Positions 7,633 through 16,123 of a stretch of DNA of 64,000 bases are shown here, piece after piece. Each line of letters starts with the position of its first letter. Position 1 is the stretch's first letter. The translations under genes and the position numbers were made by a program. Location: the NCBI RefSeq assembly GCF_040546275.1, contig NZ_JBEPNO010000015.1:1-64000 (forward strand). Direction: 5' to 3'. The notes beneath the pieces are model-generated. The model was given only the letters and a program-made list of their open reading frames with translations, did not search any database and was not told the DNA's origin. The DNA comes from Nakamurella sp040546275 (GTDB taxonomy: Bacteria; Actinomycetota; Actinomycetes; Mycobacteriales; Nakamurellaceae).

Positions 7633-8715
7633 ATGGCCGACCGCACCGATCCAGCGTCTCTGCCATTCACCTACGAGGAATTCGCCGAGTGGTATTCGAC
7701 GATCTGGAAGAACCTGCTCGAACCAGGGCGCGCCACGCTGGTACGCCTGCTGGGCGAACTCATCGACCAGAGTGTCTCGGAACTGGACAAGCACCGGGTC
7801 CGGATGAAGGACAGCCGGGTCAAGGAGACGCTGCGGCTCTGGTCGAAGATGCAGAAGGACAAGTACCGGACCTCGATCCACCATCTGGACGACATTCCCT
7901 CCGTCATCGACGATCTCGTCGGGGTCCGGATCGTCTGCAACAACCTGTCGGACGTGCGGTTCGTCCGGGACCTCCTGTCCGACTGGCCGGCGCCCGAGGC
8001 GATGGGTCAGTTCGGTATGGCCGTCGAGTTCACCTCGGAGCGGCAGTACATCGAGGACCCGAAAGACTCCGGATACCGCGGCTACCACATCAATCTCGTC
8101 ACGAACGTCCCGGGGCTGAAGGACACCCACCGGGTCCGCGGCGAGCTGCAGGTTCGCACCCTCCTGCAGGACGGCTGGGGCGAGCTCACCCATGAGGACA
8201 CCTACAAGCCCGGTGTCGAACTACCTGCGCAGGTGACGACCCTGTCCCGCAAAATGGCGGACCTTCTCGCGAATGTTGACGATCTCGCCCAGGATTTGCG
8301 GCTCGAGCTGGACACTCTGGCTCAAAGTGCTGTGGAAGATGCGCCCGCCTCGGAGCCGGAGGATCAGGTCTCCGCTGTTGTCGGGGGGGACAACCTCAAT
8401 GCGGGAGAAGGACCCGAGCCTTCCCGAACGCTGGTTCTCCAGGAAACAGCACGAATTGTCTCGAAGCTCCGCAATCCTGCGACCCTGGCAACAATTGCTG
8501 CAACTCTTCAGGCCACTTTCGGTACTAAAGTGCGTCAGAATTGGGTTGGGTTCGGCAGCTTCAAGAAAATGCTGATGGCCGCCGTCCCCGAGGTGACCAT
8601 CCATCACCCCGCGCCCGGCTACGTGATCCCCGCCGGGGCGCAACCTGGATCTCACTGGCCCAAGCAGTTGCGGGAGACACCGCCCACCGCCGCGCCGTCC
8701 ACGACCAAGTCTTGA
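7633..8715 (+). CDS. RelA/SpoT-fold nucleotide pyrophosphokinase with OST-HTH/LOTUS-like C-terminus
   Basis: A 360-residue protein. Residues about 50-230 carry the RelA/SpoT synthetase motifs DDLVGVRIVC (93-102), GYRGYH (147-152), ELQVRT (171-176) and WGELTHEDTYK (182-192), so it should transfer pyrophosphate to a nucleotide or, as in ToxSAS proteins, to tRNA. No HD hydrolase domain is present. A Glu/Pro-rich linker follows. Residues about 275-335 (NPATLATIAATLQ, GFGSFKKMLM, PAPGYVIP) resemble an OST-HTH/LOTUS RNA-binding domain. RBS-like GAGAGGAAGA precedes the ATG. A remnant of a SNF2 gene follows, and a second, decayed copy of this gene sits at 10090-10419. Confidence 0.75.
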   Translation: MADRTDPASLPFTYEEFAEWYSTIWKNLLEPGRATLVRLLGELIDQSVSELDKHRVRMKDSRVKETLRLWSKMQKDKYRTSIHHLDDIPSVIDDLVGVRIVCNNLSDVRFVRDLLSDWPAPEAMGQFGMAVEFTSERQYIEDPKDSGYRGYHINLVTNVPGLKDTHRVRGELQVRTLLQDGWGELTHEDTYKPGVELPAQVTTLSRKMADLLANVDDLAQDLRLELDTLAQSAVEDAPASEPEDQVSAVVGGDNLNAGEGPEPSRTLVLQETARIVSKLRNPATLATIAATLQATFGTKVRQNWVGFGSFKKMLMAAVPEVTIHHPAPGYVIPAGAQPGSHWPKQLRETPPTAAPSTTKS

Positions 8716-8767
8716 CCAACGTGCTGCTCCGACGGGCAGTGTCGGTGCGGTACTGAACAATCGAGAC

Positions 8768-8990
8768 GTGGCGAGAACCACGGTGCGAGCAGCACCCGAC
8801 GGCGAGGCGTAGCGTGACGCGCTGCGAAGCTACCTGCCGCCCGCCGAAGCCCCGGACCAGCCCCAAGAGGCCAAGTCCCCCACAGCCCCCGGCACGCCAT
8901 CGCCCTCGCCTGGCGCTGGCAGGGCGGGCGCCGCCCGCCCGCACCGTTACCGATCACGCTCAAAGGCACCAAAGCAGCCATACTCGCCGG
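8768..8990 (+). pseudogene. SNF2 helicase remnant (first copy)
   Basis: From GTG 8768 the DNA closely follows the start of the intact SNF2 gene at 10480. It reads RAAPDGEA and then hits TAG where the intact gene has TGG. It continues with a matching LRSYLPP segment and then jumps (near 8880) to sequence matching about 11379-11430 of the intact gene (SPRH...LAWRWQGG), and again to sequence matching about 11520 (TLKG). So it is a fragment with a stop codon and at least two internal deletions. The distance from the RelA/SpoT-like gene equals that in the second copy, showing that the gene pair was duplicated as a unit. Confidence 0.8.
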
Positions 8991-9335
8991 CGAGTCAGAA
9001 GCGGCTCTACCAACGCTGGTCCAACGCGCGGCCACGACGCTGGAATCGCCACCTCGCAATGGACCGACCGACTGCATCCGAACGAGTGACGTCGCAGGCG
9101 GCTGGAGGCCTGCCAGACAGGCTTTCGATTGACACTCGATCCGTCTCCAGGTGATCGAAAGCGGATTTTTGCGACGTCTTTGGCATACGAGCACATCGTT
9201 CAACCATTTGCCACGCACCTCGAAAGTCTATGCGGGAACGAACTACCCATCTCTTGACAAAGCGGACAGGAAAGTCGAAGATCCACGCCAGACGGTTGTT
9301 CGGAGGAGCCCTCGACACAGGATTGCGGGTATCAG

Positions 9336-9909
9336 ATGCCAACAAATCAGGAGAAGATCAAGGATGCCGGCAAAATGGCGTTCTGGGCCGCCCTGGCAGT
9401 CTCCGTGGCCGGAACCTTCCTGACCAGTGGGCTCTCAGTGGAATTGATCAATCAGATCATCGACGGAGCGGGCGGCGGGGAGGCCGGGGCCTCCGATCTC
9501 TTCACCATCCTTGACGTGTTCATTCGGGCATTTCCCCTGGTGATTGCGACCATCGTGACGAGCGCAGTACTGATGAGCGATTCGATCTCGAACGCCTGGG
9601 GGAAGTTTTTTTGGCGTTGTGGTCGTGTGGTTCTTGGCTTCCGTAGCGATTGGCGGAGCGACTCCCAACCTGGTGTCTGACCAACTGCTCCAGAACTTCG
9701 AGAACACGGGACCACCCAGAACGCGAATAATCGCTGCTGGAGTCGATATATTCGCCCACTCATTCGCCTCCATTTTCACCGCGTACGGAATAGTGCTAAC
9801 CGTTCAAGGCATTATCGTGGGCATCGCTGCCGTGTACTCCTACGTCAAGCTCAAAGAGAAATGGTCGTTGGCGCCGCCCGCACCCCCGGTGGCGCCCGCG
9901 AACCCGTAG
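9336..9909 (+). pseudogene. four-helix membrane protein with a frameshift in a T7 run
   Basis: Two overlapping frames together encode a convincing membrane protein of about 190 residues. The first, from ATG 9336, gives helices AFWAALAVSVAGTFL and FPLVIATIVTSAVLM and then NAWGKFF. The second continues GVVVVWFLASVAIGG and YGIVLTVQGIIVGIAAVYSYV to the stop at 9909. The frames join in a run of seven T (9606-9612): removing one T fuses them cleanly. It is therefore a frameshifted gene, a base-call error, or possible polymerase or ribosome slippage. It lies between the two copies of the RelA-SNF2 pair and looks less GC-biased than its neighbours. Function unknown. Confidence 0.6.
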
Positions 9910-10089
9910 AGCCTCGGCGGCCGCTGGAGCCAGTGCTCCGCGTCACCGACGATAAGCGTCGCTATTGGACCGCCGTGGGCATCAGGAAGGTGGGCGGCTC
10001 CACCACGCTGACAGGTACCACGGCCCGACGGCATCGGACCTGCAGTAACTCTCCTGACCCGCCCGAGACGAAATCTGAACTGAGGAGCG

Positions 10090-10419
10090 ACGGCCGACCG
10101 CAATGAGCCATCAGCTTTGCCGTTCAACTACGAGCAATTCGCCGACTGGCACTCAACGATCCGGAAAAGCCTGCTCGAGCCGGGACGGGCCACCTTGGTC
10201 CGACTGCTGGGCGAGCTGATGGACCAGGGTGTGTCCGAACCGGACAGGTGGGGTACGGCAGCTTCAAGAAGATGCTGATGGCCGCGGTCCCCGAGGTGAC
10301 CATCCATCACCCCGCACCCGGGTACGTGATCCCCGCCGGGGCGCAACCCGGATCTCACTGGCCGAAGCAGTTGCGGGAGACACCGCCCTCCGCCGCACCG
10401 GCCGCGGCCAAGTCCTGAG
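10090..10419 (+). pseudogene. RelA/SpoT-OST-HTH remnant (second copy)
   Basis: The DNA matches the intact gene at 7633 from its first codon, which has become ACG (10090-10092), through about codon 53 (EQFADW, LLEPGRATLVRLLGEL, DQGVSEPD). It then jumps near 10250 to the OST-HTH end (GSFKKMLM, PEVTIHH, PGYVIPAG). The whole synthetase core is deleted and the frame is broken at the junction. The C-terminal part is nearly identical to the intact copy at base level, so the duplication is recent. The fragment ends 60 bp before the intact SNF2 gene. Confidence 0.85.
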
Positions 10420-10479
10420 CAACGGGCCCGATCGCAGCGCCGGGCGGTCGGTGTCGGTGCGGTACTGAACAATCAAGAC

Positions 10480-13400
10480 GTGGCGGGAGCAGCGGGGCGA
10501 GCAGCACCCGACAGCGAGGCGTGGCGTAAGGCGCTGCGCAGCTACCTGCCGCCCGCTGAGGGCACGGACCAGCCAGAACAGGACATCAAGACCCCCACTC
10601 CCCTGGCCCTGCAGTTCGAACTCCGAGAACTCATCCCCCGTACCCCTTCCCGCTGGAACGGCCCGGTCTCCAAGGCGGCGAAGGCCACCGCCGGCGACTT
10701 GGGCAATCAGTACCGCCTCGGCGTCCGACCGGTGGTCAGAACCTCGCGAGGCTGGGCACGATCCGGCATCACCTGGACCAACATCCCGCACCTGGTCAAC
10801 CGACTGAATCTGGACCCTGAACAGCACCGATGGTTCTGCGAGTTCGGGGCGCTGCACCTGGCGCTGCGTCCGACGACACCCGGCCGGGACCCCGACTGGA
10901 TCTACCTCGATGACTTCGCCAACCCGGTGCTCTGGACCCTGCTCGACCAGACACCGACGCTCAGCATCCAACTCGTCGGGTCCGGCACCAACGCCGCCGT
11001 CATCAGAGCAAAGACCGCCACGCTCACGCTCGACGCAACGAAAGACGAAGCCGGCATCCAGGTCCGCCCCCGGCTGACCATCGACGACACCAGAGCCGAC
11101 GAGACCCACACCCGGCCGATCGGCAACCACGGCCTCTACCTCGTCGACCCGCAGGCGCCGCGCCAGATCCTCATCGCCCCAACAGCCGACCCACTCTCCA
11201 AGGACCAGCTCGCCATCCTGAGTGAACGCACGAAAACCCAAGTGCCGCAGCAGGATGCCGATGACTTCCTGGAGAACTACCTGCCCGAGCTGCAGGAACG
11301 TATCGACGTCACGAGCTCTGACAAGTCCGTCAAGCTGCCCACACCCAAGCCACCCGTCCTGATCCTCACCGTCACCCACAGCCCCCGGCACACCATCACC
11401 CTCGCCTGGCGCTGGCAGGGCGGCCGCTGCTCGGCGCCGACACCATCACTGGACCAGATCCTTCCGAAAGGCCTGCTCCCTGACGAGTGGCTCGGGACCG
11501 AACTGCTGCCCCGGATCGTCCCACTGCCGGTCACGCTCAAAGGCATTGACGCGGCGGTCTTCGCGGCCCGGACCCTCCGTACGTTGCACAGGCTGCCCGG
11601 CGTCGCCGTCGAAACCCAAGGCTTGGCACCGGACTACCGCGAGCTCACCGGCACCCCGCAACTGGTCATCACCACCGTCCCGTCCGAGAAGCACGACTGG
11701 TTCGACCTCGGCGTCGTCGTCACCGTCGACGGCAGAAACATCCCGTTCCTGCCGCTGTTCAAGGCGCTGGCCAAAGGCAGACGCCGGCTGCTACTCGTCG
11801 ACGGGTCGTACCTCGCGCTCAATCATCCTGCCCTGAAGGCTCTCTCGGATCTGATCGAGGAGTCGCGGGACCTGACCGAATGGGAACCCGTCCCTTCCAT
11901 CAGCCGGCACCAGATCAGCCTGTGGTCCGACTTCGAGGATCTCGCCGACGAGGCCGTCCCCGCGGTCGAGTGGCGGGCGCTGCTGGCCGAGACCCGGAAC
12001 GACTCGCCCGTTCCGGTGGATCCACCGAAGGGGCTCGACGCCATCCTGCGCCCCTACCAGCAGGATGGGTTCGCCTGGCTCGCCTACCTGTGGCGTCATC
12101 GGCTCGGCGGCATCCTCGCCGACGACATGGGCCTGGGCAAGACCGTGCAGTGCCTCACGCTGATCCAACACATCGTCGAAGCCGAGAAGCGTGACGTGCG
12201 AATGCCTTTCCTGATCGTTGCACCGACTTCCGTGATGACGAACTGGGTGACCGAGGCCGAGAAGTTCACGCCGGGTCTCGTCGTCAGGCAGATGTCCACC
12301 ACCGAGGCCACCGGCAAGGTCCCGATCGCCGACGTGGCCCGCGGCGCCGACGTCGTGGTGACAAGTTATGCGTTGCTGCGCCTGGACTTCGACGCCTACC
12401 AGGCGGTCGCGCAGTCCAGCGGGTGGGCCGGGCTGATGCTCGACGAGGCGCAGTTCGTCAAGAATTCCGGCTCGAAGGTGCACGCGGCGGCGCTGGACCT
12501 GCAGGTGCCGTTCAAGCTCGCCGTCACCGGTACGCCGCTGGAGAATTCGCTGACCGACCTGCAGGCTCTGTTCGCGATCGTCGCGCCCGGGTTGTTCGCC
12601 TCGGCGCCGCGGTTCCTGAACGACTACGTCCGGCCGATCGAGCAGTCGCGGCCGGGCATCGCCCGCGGGATCGGCGCCGGCAACACCGAGCAGGTCAACG
12701 CCGCGACGCGGGTCGAACGGCTGGCTAAACTGCGGCGCCGGATCCGGCCGTTCCTGTTGCGCCGCACCAAGGAACTGGTCGCTGCGGACCTCCCTGCGAA
12801 GCAGGAGCAGACGCTGCGGATCGACCTCGCTCCGGAACACCGCGATCTCTACGACCTGTTCCTGCAACGGGAACGGCAGAAGCTGTTCCGGCTGCTGGGG
12901 GACGACTTCAACCTCAACAAGTTCATCGTGTTCCGCTCCCTGACGCTGCTGCGGTTGCTGGCGCTGGATGCGTCGCTGATCGGCGACGAGTACGGCGAGA
13001 TGCCCTCCAGCAAACTCGACGCGCTGTTCGAGCAGCTCGACGACGTGGTCGCCGAGGGGCATCGGGCGCTGATCTTCAGCCAGTTCACCTCGTACCTGGC
13101 GAAGGTGAAGCGTCGCCTGGACTTGGCCGGAATCAGCTTTGTCTATCTGGACGGCAGCACCCGCAACCGCGCCGAGGTGATCGCGGAGTTCAAGACCGGT
13201 ACCGCCCCGGTGTTCCTGATCAGCCTCAAGGCCGGCGGGTTCGGCCTCAACCTCACCGAGGCCGACTACGTCTTCCTGCTCGACCCCTGGTGGAACCCCG
13301 CCAGCGAGGAGCAGGCCATCGACCGCACCCACCGCATCGGGCAGGACAAGAACGTCATGGTCTACCGACTGGTCGCCGCCGACACCATCGAGGAGAAGGT

Positions 13401-13509
13401 CCTGGCCCTGCAGGAGCGCAAGGCCAACCTCTTCAACTCCGTCATCGACGACGAAGCCCTCTTCAGCGCCGCCCTCACCGTCGACGACATCCGGGAGTTG
13501 CTGGGCTGA
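10480..13509 (+). CDS. SNF2-family helicase/translocase
   Basis: A 1009-residue protein. The N-terminal half (about 1-500) is the poorly defined region usual in bacterial HepA/SNF2 proteins. The motor carries motif I LADDMGLGKT (about 546-555), motif II LDEAQF (about 653), VTGTPLENSL (about 683), and in the second lobe SLKAGGFGLNLT and LLDPWWNPASEEQAIDRTHRIGQ-type motifs V-VI (about 915-955), shown here in shortened form. All key motifs are present, so ATP-driven DNA translocation is expected. The GTG start matches the remnant copy at 8768. There is no SWIM domain. Being next to a RelA/SpoT-OST-HTH gene in both copies suggests a functional pair. Confidence 0.88.
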   Translation: MAGAAGRAAPDSEAWRKALRSYLPPAEGTDQPEQDIKTPTPLALQFELRELIPRTPSRWNGPVSKAAKATAGDLGNQYRLGVRPVVRTSRGWARSGITWTNIPHLVNRLNLDPEQHRWFCEFGALHLALRPTTPGRDPDWIYLDDFANPVLWTLLDQTPTLSIQLVGSGTNAAVIRAKTATLTLDATKDEAGIQVRPRLTIDDTRADETHTRPIGNHGLYLVDPQAPRQILIAPTADPLSKDQLAILSERTKTQVPQQDADDFLENYLPELQERIDVTSSDKSVKLPTPKPPVLILTVTHSPRHTITLAWRWQGGRCSAPTPSLDQILPKGLLPDEWLGTELLPRIVPLPVTLKGIDAAVFAARTLRTLHRLPGVAVETQGLAPDYRELTGTPQLVITTVPSEKHDWFDLGVVVTVDGRNIPFLPLFKALAKGRRRLLLVDGSYLALNHPALKALSDLIEESRDLTEWEPVPSISRHQISLWSDFEDLADEAVPAVEWRALLAETRNDSPVPVDPPKGLDAILRPYQQDGFAWLAYLWRHRLGGILADDMGLGKTVQCLTLIQHIVEAEKRDVRMPFLIVAPTSVMTNWVTEAEKFTPGLVVRQMSTTEATGKVPIADVARGADVVVTSYALLRLDFDAYQAVAQSSGWAGLMLDEAQFVKNSGSKVHAAALDLQVPFKLAVTGTPLENSLTDLQALFAIVAPGLFASAPRFLNDYVRPIEQSRPGIARGIGAGNTEQVNAATRVERLAKLRRRIRPFLLRRTKELVAADLPAKQEQTLRIDLAPEHRDLYDLFLQRERQKLFRLLGDDFNLNKFIVFRSLTLLRLLALDASLIGDEYGEMPSSKLDALFEQLDDVVAEGHRALIFSQFTSYLAKVKRRLDLAGISFVYLDGSTRNRAEVIAEFKTGTAPVFLISLKAGGFGLNLTEADYVFLLDPWWNPASEEQAIDRTHRIGQDKNVMVYRLVAADTIEEKVLALQERKANLFNSVIDDEALFSAALTVDDIRELLG

Positions 13510-13518
13510 TAGCGGCGA

Positions 13519-13914
13519 TCAAACGGAGATGATCTCGACAAGGTGTTCGATACCGAGGAGGTCACTTGCATTGCGCGTGTAGAGCCGAGCTGAGTGTGCG
13601 TGGGCCGTTGCAGCGATGAGAAGATCCATCACCCGAGCGCGCGGCTGGCGCCCGGCGGCCACCACGGCGGCGGCCAGCTGCCCATAGCTGGTGGCGACTG
13701 CATCGTCCTCGGGCAGCGCCGTGAATCTGCGCCGAATCTCCGTCAGTCGGCGTAGTCGCTCGGCACGGACTGCCCCCTCCGCAGTGACCAGGACACCAAA
13801 ATGCAATTCAGCCAGGGAGGCGGCGCTGATCGCGAGCTCACCATCCAGCGGCGGAACATCTGTCGAGATCAGGATGCTCGTGTCGAGAATCGCTTTCAAC
13901 GACGAGATTCCCAT
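13519..13914 (-). CDS. VapC-type PIN-domain toxin
   Basis: A 131-residue PIN ribonuclease with all four acidic positions visible: AILDTSILIS, AASLAELHFG, RVMDLLIAATA and TRNASDLLG. It is encoded after and overlapping (19 bp) a Phd-type antitoxin. PIN toxins of this kind cut specific tRNAs or rRNA. The gene converges on the SNF2 gene with only 9 bp between stop codons. Confidence 0.87.
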   Translation of the reverse strand: MGISSLKAILDTSILISTDVPPLDGELAISAASLAELHFGVLVTAEGAVRAERLRRLTEIRRRFTALPEDDAVATSYGQLAAAVVAAGRQPRARVMDLLIAATAHAHSARLYTRNASDLLGIEHLVEIISV

Positions 13915-14147
13915 GGATCGGCCACTGATTGATCCACGAGGTCGCGATCACGTTGCCAGTCGGGGTCGGCACGCCCTTGCAAGACATCGGCAATGTCATC
14001 CCACTTGAACCACTGCTTGGGCATCGCAGGCACTAGACGAGCAGCCAGACGTCCGGAGACCGTGATGTCGAATTCCTCGCCACTCTCGACCCGACGAACC
14101 AGCTCCGAGGCGTCCTGGCGAAGTTCTCGAAGTCCGACTGTTTCCAT
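13896..14147 (-). CDS. Phd-type antitoxin
   Basis: An 83-residue antitoxin beginning METVGLRELRQDASELVRRV, followed by GEEFDITVSGRLAARLVP, a Phd/YefM-type DNA-binding head. The tail WFKWDDIADVLQGRADPDW should bind the PIN toxin. I chose ATG 14147 rather than 14156 because a TACTAT -10-like box (14160-14155) overlaps the earlier ATG and ends 7 bases before the later one. A palindrome lies directly upstream. Sequence related to its middle part survives as a fragment at 16108-16250. Confidence 0.82.
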   Translation of the reverse strand: METVGLRELRQDASELVRRVESGEEFDITVSGRLAARLVPAMPKQWFKWDDIADVLQGRADPDWQRDRDLVDQSVADPWESRR

Positions 14148-14154
14148 GAACGCC

Positions 14155-14173
14155 ATAGTAGCAGCTGTGCTAC
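14155..14173 (-). promoter_or_regulatory. palindrome and -10 box of the Phd/PIN operon
   Basis: GTAGCA (14158-14163) and TGCTAC (14168-14173) form a 6-bp inverted repeat around GCTG, overlapping a TACTAT -10-like box (14160-14155, minus strand). Transcription would begin at about ATG 14147. This is probably the antitoxin's own operator. Confidence 0.5.
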
Positions 14174-14184
14174 ATCGGCGTCCC

Positions 14185-14781
14185 TCAAGCCCCCCGAAGC
14201 TTCGCTTCCCAGTCGGTGCGCAGGAGCGACATCACGACGGCGTCGACGCGGGCGTCGTCGAAGCGCAGCGCACCTCGAAGCACACCCTCCGCTTGGAACC
14301 CCGCCCGCTCGTAGACCCGCCGGGCCCTCGGGTTGAACGAGTAGACCTCGAGACTGATACGCCACAGACCGGTTGTGCGGAAAGCGTGATCGGTGATTAG
14401 TTGCGCCGCTTCGGTACCGAGCCCGCGGTCGCGGCCCTCTGAACCAATGAGGATGCGGAAGTTGCAGGAGTCGTTGCCGGCGTCCAGATTGTTCAGTACC
14501 GCCTCGCCGACGCAGCACCCCGAGGCGAGGTCGATGATCGCGAGATCGAGCCGCTCGGGACGTGCGGCAAGACCGCGGTACCAGGCGAGCGTGGACTCAT
14601 CGAGCTCCGTGGATGCGTTCGAGGCGGCGGTCGTGTGCACCGAGCCGGTGAGACGCAGAACGACTGGGTCGGCCAGAACCGGTCCCATTGATGCAATGTC
14701 GGTCTCGGTGAACGGGCGCAGAAGGACAACCTCACCCTGGAGTTCAGGCTTGATCCGAAACGGTTCAGCGTCGACCTGCAT
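14185..14781 (-). CDS. GNAT-family N-acetyltransferase (RimJ/RimL-like)
   Basis: A 198-residue acetyltransferase. It opens with VVLLRPFTETDIASMGPVL and has a coenzyme-A loop around GRDRGLGTEAAQLITDHAF, then VYSFNPRARRVYERAGFQAEG, the typical C-terminal half of the RimJ/RimL group. The substrate is unknown; relatives acetylate ribosomal protein N-termini or small amines. ATG 14781 follows a good GGGGGAG site; starts as far as 14844 are possible. The gene ends 12 bp before the Phd/PIN operator on the same strand. Confidence 0.8.
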   Translation of the reverse strand: MQVDAEPFRIKPELQGEVVLLRPFTETDIASMGPVLADPVVLRLTGSVHTTAASNASTELDESTLAWYRGLAARPERLDLAIIDLASGCCVGEAVLNNLDAGNDSCNFRILIGSEGRDRGLGTEAAQLITDHAFRTTGLWRISLEVYSFNPRARRVYERAGFQAEGVLRGALRFDDARVDAVVMSLLRTDWEAKLRGA

Positions 14782-14912
14782 GTCCGTCACTCCCCCGCCC
14801 CGCCGCATCATCGCTTCGCTCATCGGCCCATCGTCGCCGACCATCTGGACGGTCGCCAGTGCAATCGGCGCGTAGCGGACACTGGCGGCCCCGCCTGGGC
14901 GATCATCAGCAC

Positions 14913-15476
14913 ATGAGTGAGCGCACCCTCGTCGACCCGATCACCATCGCCGTCGGCTTCATGCCTCGACATCGATTACTGGAGGCGCTCCGAGAAGGGG
15001 ACGTCCACCTCAATGAGATGGCATCGACCTTGCTCGACGATGCCATCTTCGATGCTCCGCAACCCGAGTCGGTAACTCTCGTCGAACGTTCTGTCAGCGA
15101 TCTCGGCCTCGTGGCCGGCGCGCCGCTCCCGCAGATCTTCGAGGCGGCGCAGGAACGCGGTTTGCAACTCTGCCCACCGACGACTGGCCCCTACCTCCGA
15201 CTGGTGCTCGATTCTCAGGCGATGGCGCCCGACGCGGTGATGTCGAACGGAAAGGCGCCTTCGGGATCGCTCACCGTCGCCGCACCTCCGTTTCAAGTCG
15301 ACGAGGACTATCCGAAAGGTTTCTACCTGCGCGTCATCAGGGGCCGGCTCTGGCTCCGGGGCTATCGCTGCAGCAGCACTGAGCACGTCTGGGATCCTGC
15401 CGACAGATTGGTGTTCAGATCCATCGGTCGCAATCAGGGCGGAACGCCTGGGCGAAGCACCCGCGCTCACCGATGA
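14913..15476 (+). CDS. hypothetical protein
   Basis: A 187-residue soluble protein starting MSERTLVDPITIAVGF. It contains ERGLQLCPPTTGPYLRL, APSGSLTVAAPP and KGFYLRVIRGRLWLRGYRC, then WDPADRLVFR, which suggests a beta-rich C-terminal domain. No family is recognised. The start at 14913 skips 18 residues without likely protein sequence. It converges on the decayed Doc gene, with 22 bp between their ends. It could be a stress- or TA-region cargo gene, but nothing in the sequence shows its job. Confidence 0.6.
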   Translation: MSERTLVDPITIAVGFMPRHRLLEALREGDVHLNEMASTLLDDAIFDAPQPESVTLVERSVSDLGLVAGAPLPQIFEAAQERGLQLCPPTTGPYLRLVLDSQAMAPDAVMSNGKAPSGSLTVAAPPFQVDEDYPKGFYLRVIRGRLWLRGYRCSSTEHVWDPADRLVFRSIGRNQGGTPGRSTRAHR

Positions 15477-15498
15477 TCTAGAGGGGTCGTCGTGTCGG

Positions 15499-15895
15499 TT
15501 ACGCCGGCTTCCGCGGTGTGAACCCGGCTTCGCAGTTGGCCGCCAGGCGTTCTGCAATCGGCTGGACGTCGGACAGCGAGCCGGCAGCAATCTCCATGAT
15601 GAGTTCGAACGCTGCGTCGTTGTCAACTGCAAGCGGGTACCCGTTGATGCCGTAGAAGACGATGACGGCAGCCAGACCAAGCCGCTTGTTGCCGTCGACC
15701 AGCGCACGGTTCGAGACGGTCGAATGCAGGAGGGCAGCAGCCTTCTCGTGAATCTCGGGTAGGCGTCCTGACCGAAGCCCTTGTCTTGGGTCGGGTGGAC
15801 GCGCAGTCCAGCAGTCCGTAGTCCCGGATGGCCAGGTCCGGCCCGATGACGCGGCGCGCGACCCGGAGCAGGTCGTCCAGGTCGAACAGGATCAC
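15499..15895 (-). pseudogene. Doc-type death-on-curing toxin, broken by two frameshifts
   Basis: The frame opens at GTG 15895 with ILFDLDDLLRVARRVIG and RDYGLLDCASTRPKT. It shifts to a second frame for GFGQDAYP, then to a third for EIHEKAAALLHS, VDGNKRLGLAAVIVFYGINGY and a long normal tail ending at TAA 15499. Doc toxins are Fic-fold kinases of EF-Tu. Here the motif that should read HxxxDGNKR is RALVDGNKR, so the catalytic His is also lost. The toxin is therefore dead at least twice over. It overlaps its antitoxin's stop codon. Confidence 0.85.
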
Positions 15896-16095
15896 TGAGC
15901 GAGCCGCTCCAAAGCATCGGCGAAGCGCGGTAATTCCGTGTTCATCACACGGTCGATCAGGTCGTCCCTGGAATGCCTGTCGGTGTACTCGCGGACGGCG
16001 GAGCGAGCGACTTCCTGCATGGATCGACCCTCGAGCTCGCCGCGCAACCGGAGAGCGGCCGTCTCCTCGTCCGTGAGCCGCAGAGTCATCGCCAT
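15892..16095 (-). CDS. ribbon-helix-helix antitoxin of the dead Doc toxin
   Basis: A 67-residue protein. MAMTLRLTDEETAALRLRGELEGRSMQEVARSAVREY is a classic RHH DNA-binding fold. The C-terminus (ALERLAQ) is short. Its stop overlaps the doc start. Unlike the toxin, it is intact and sits behind a perfect palindromic operator, so it may persist as a stand-alone repressor or as an antitoxin against a Doc toxin encoded elsewhere. Confidence 0.82.
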   Translation of the reverse strand: MAMTLRLTDEETAALRLRGELEGRSMQEVARSAVREYTDRHSRDDLIDRVMNTELPRFADALERLAQ

Positions 16096-16101
16096 TTCGT
16101 G

Positions 16102-16123
16102 TTGGTATCAAGGTTGATACCAA
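16102..16123. promoter_or_regulatory. perfect operator palindrome of the RHH antitoxin
   Basis: TTGGTATCAA (16102-16111) and TTGATACCAA (16114-16123) are perfect 10-bp arms around GG, ending 6 bp before the antitoxin ATG at 16095. RHH antitoxins bind exactly this kind of site. The last part, read leftward as TACCAA, is placed like a -10 box for a leaderless mRNA. Confidence 0.65.

Noticed and set aside
9007..9345. 112-codon minus-strand frame before the membrane protein
   Set aside because: No conserved-looking segment, and it overlaps the remnant and leader regions of neighbouring units.
11791..13332. 513-codon minus-strand frame over the SNF2 gene
   Set aside because: It is the antisense shadow of a gene with complete helicase motifs; its translation is repetitive and has no domain.
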